From assembly GCA_014381505.1 (NCBI GenBank), contig JACNLK010000048.1, forward strand, positions 1 through 32,979: a stretch of DNA of 32,979 nt, written 5' to 3'. The translations under genes were made by a program, and so were the position numbers. Source of the DNA: Candidatus Desulfatifera sulfidica. GTDB lineage: Bacteria; Desulfobacterota; Desulfobulbia; Desulfobulbales; Desulfocapsaceae. The notes below the pieces were generated by a model, which saw nothing but the letters and a program-made list of their open reading frames with translations, had not been told where the DNA came from and did no database searches. This document shows positions 31,488-32,979 of this stretch, piece after piece. Numbering within the stretch: the first letter of the stretch is position 1; each line of letters begins with the position of its first letter.

Positions 31488-32979
31488 TCAGACAACGATG
31501 TTGACCAATTTGTTTTTAATAACAATTGTTTTACGTACTGTTTTGTCAGTAATAAATTTTTGGATATTGGGGTCAGACAAGGCCATTTGCTTGACGGTAT
31601 TCTCATCCTGATCAGCGGCAACCTGGAAACGTGCACGGACTTTACCATTCACTTGGATAACCACAGTTACTTCGTCATCACGAGCTGCATCCTCATTAAA
31701 TTCCGGCCATGCTTCCTGATCAATAGTGGTCGGTTTTCCCATCTGTTGCCAGAGCTCCGCTGTAAAATGGGGGACCATGGGTGACAGGAGAAGGAGGATG
31801 GTCTCGCATGCTTCGTGAATCAGGACAGGATCAACTGCCTGCTCCGCCTCACCTGCAGAAAGAGATGAGAGCGTGTTGAATAATTCCATGACGCCGCTGA
31901 TGGCCGTGTTGAAATGGAAGTTGTTTTCAATGTTCTCCGTTACACGGCGTATAGTCTGGTGAGTCTTGCGGTGCAGTGAGCGACCGGACTCGTTCATGTC
32001 AGCATCGTTTATTGCCCCGTCAGTCTTGAGTTGTTCAAGGTTTGACATGATATAGCGATGGATGCGATTCAAAAAGCGGAAGGAGCCTTCGACGCCCTTG
32101 GCGTTCCATTCAAGATCCTTTTCAGGGGGCGCGGCAAAGAGGCTGAAAAGTCGTGTTGTGTCGGCTCCATATTGCTGGATCAGATCATTGGGGTCAACCA
32201 CATTCCCCTTAGATTTTGACATCTTGGAACCGTCCTTGATCACCATGCCTTGAGTAAGAAGGTTGGTGAAGGGCTCGTCAATGGTCAGATAACCCAGATC
32301 GCGTAGAACCTTGGTAAAAAAACGAGAGTAGAGAAGATGCAGAATAGCGTGTTCTACACCACCAATGTACTGATCAACGGCCAACCAGTGAGCTGCCTTG
32401 TCTTTGTTCAGCGGGGCCTTGTCTTCCCGTGGGCTGGTGTAGCGGGCAAAATACCAGGATGACTCCACAAATGTATCCATGGTGTCAGTCTCACGTCGGG
32501 CCGATCCGCCACAGGCAGGACAGTTGGTTTCAATAAAAGAAGGGCGCTGGTGCAAAGGGGCGCATTGCTCTTCCGCTCCGTTTTTATCTGCTGGTAGAAC
32601 GATTGGCAGGTCGCTCAGGGGAACAGGCTGAACACCACAACTCTCGCAATGAATCATCGGGATTGGCGTCCCCCAGTAACGCTGGCGGGAGATGCCCCAG
32701 TCGCGGAGACGAAAGGTTGTCTGGGCAAGACCAAAACCCTGCTGTTCCGCGTGGGTCACAATGGCTTTTTTGGCAACTGAAGAATCCATGCCAGTAAAGT
32801 CGCCGGAATTGGCTAACAGGCCGACATCTGTGCATGCCTCAGACATTGTGTTTACATCAATATCTGTGTCTGCCGGAATAACCACGGGTTTGATGTCCAG
32901 GTCGTATTTGCGGGCAAATTCAAAATCACGCTGATCATGGGCTGGTACGGCCATGACCGCACCTGTGCCATATTCCATG
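31488..32979 (-). CDS. leuS: Leucyl-tRNA synthetase, N-terminus beyond the window edge
   Basis: The frame is open to the window end; about 496 C-terminal residues are visible of a usual 850 or so. They begin in the editing domain (YGTGAVMAVPAHDQRDFEFARKY) and pass a zinc-type insert (CESCG ... CPACGG). The class I KMSKS signature follows in DGSKMSKSKGNVVDP, then the anticodon-binding domain and a C-terminal VQVNGKVRARFQV block. The enzyme charges tRNA-Leu. The start lies outside the window on the minus strand. lptE follows 22 bp downstream. Confidence 0.97.
   Translation of the reverse strand, partial: MEYGTGAVMAVPAHDQRDFEFARKYDLDIKPVVIPADTDIDVNTMSEACTDVGLLANSGDFTGMDSSVAKKAIVTHAEQQGFGLAQTTFRLRDWGISRQRYWGTPIPMIHCESCGVQPVPLSDLPIVLPADKNGAEEQCAPLHQRPSFIETNCPACGGSARRETDTMDTFVESSWYFARYTSPREDKAPLNKDKAAHWLAVDQYIGGVEHAILHLLYSRFFTKVLRDLGYLTIDEPFTNLLTQGMVIKDGSKMSKSKGNVVDPNDLIQQYGADTTRLFSLFAAPPEKDLEWNAKGVEGSFRFLNRIHRYIMSNLEQLKTDGAINDADMNESGRSLHRKTHQTIRRVTENIENNFHFNTAISGVMELFNTLSSLSAGEAEQAVDPVLIHEACETILLLLSPMVPHFTAELWQQMGKPTTIDQEAWPEFNEDAARDDEVTVVIQVNGKVRARFQVAADQDENTVKQMALSDPNIQKFITDKTVRKTIVIKNKLVNIVV

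Noticed and set aside
1-32979. CRISPR array, prophage, insertion sequence or toxin-antitoxin system
   Set aside because: No regularly spaced repeats, transposase, integrase, phage structural protein or toxin-antitoxin pair was seen in any frame.

Overview
The window looks like a chromosomal segment of a Gram-negative anaerobe, most likely a member of the Desulfobacterota near the Desulfobulbales. The lineage is inferred from gene content and protein style, not from a search. The supporting evidence is a futalosine-type menaquinone gene set, Feo-type ferrous iron uptake with a Cys-rich accessory protein, an Isf-type iron-sulfur flavoprotein, a leuS-lptE pair and a UMF1 transporter. LptE implies an outer membrane with LPS. 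Nothing looks like a prophage, transposon or CRISPR array, and most of the window is housekeeping sequence.

Layout. Positions 1-2303 hold the 3' part of a nucleoside-recognition (Gate) membrane protein, the aminotransferase avtA and a DUF4177 protein. Positions 2304-3500 lack any recognised protein gene but are rich in RNA signals: a candidate small RNA, then a strong sigma-70 promoter, a complete cobalamin riboswitch, an intrinsic terminator and a 30-codon ORF with a perfect Shine-Dalgarno sequence. Positions 3506-8001 form an iron/metal block: feoB, a 57-residue Cys-rich membrane protein missed by the ORF track, a Cys-rich feoA, a CDF metal transporter fused to a NifX-like domain, and a second feoA. 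Three copies of a TTAGG-N4-CCTAA-type box sit at the feo genes. Positions 8001-14168 contain two paralogous sigma-70 factors flanking tRNA-Glu(CTC), an iron-sulfur flavoprotein and malQ.

Positions 14177-20176 are a menaquinone cluster in one direction: mqnE, mqnC, mqnX, mqnA, ubiX-like and ubiA-like genes. A terminator-like hairpin sits directly against the mqnE start, and a 109-nt nested inverted repeat lies between mqnC and mqnX. Genes for MqnB, MqnD and a UbiD partner are not in the window. Positions 20163-32979 carry a UMF1 transporter, a DUF3108 protein, adk, purC, pyk, a DEAD-box helicase, a DUF255/thioredoxin-fold protein with a Fur-like box upstream, wrbA, lptE and the 3' part of leuS. 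Most convergent pairs share a clean bidirectional terminator. Two pairs overlap at their 3' ends instead: CDF/feoA2 and ubiA/UMF1.

The most unusual signals are the orphan cobalamin riboswitch that appears to control only a tiny ORF or an RNA, the shared operator at the feo genes, the hairpin at mqnE and the nested inverted repeat inside the menaquinone cluster.
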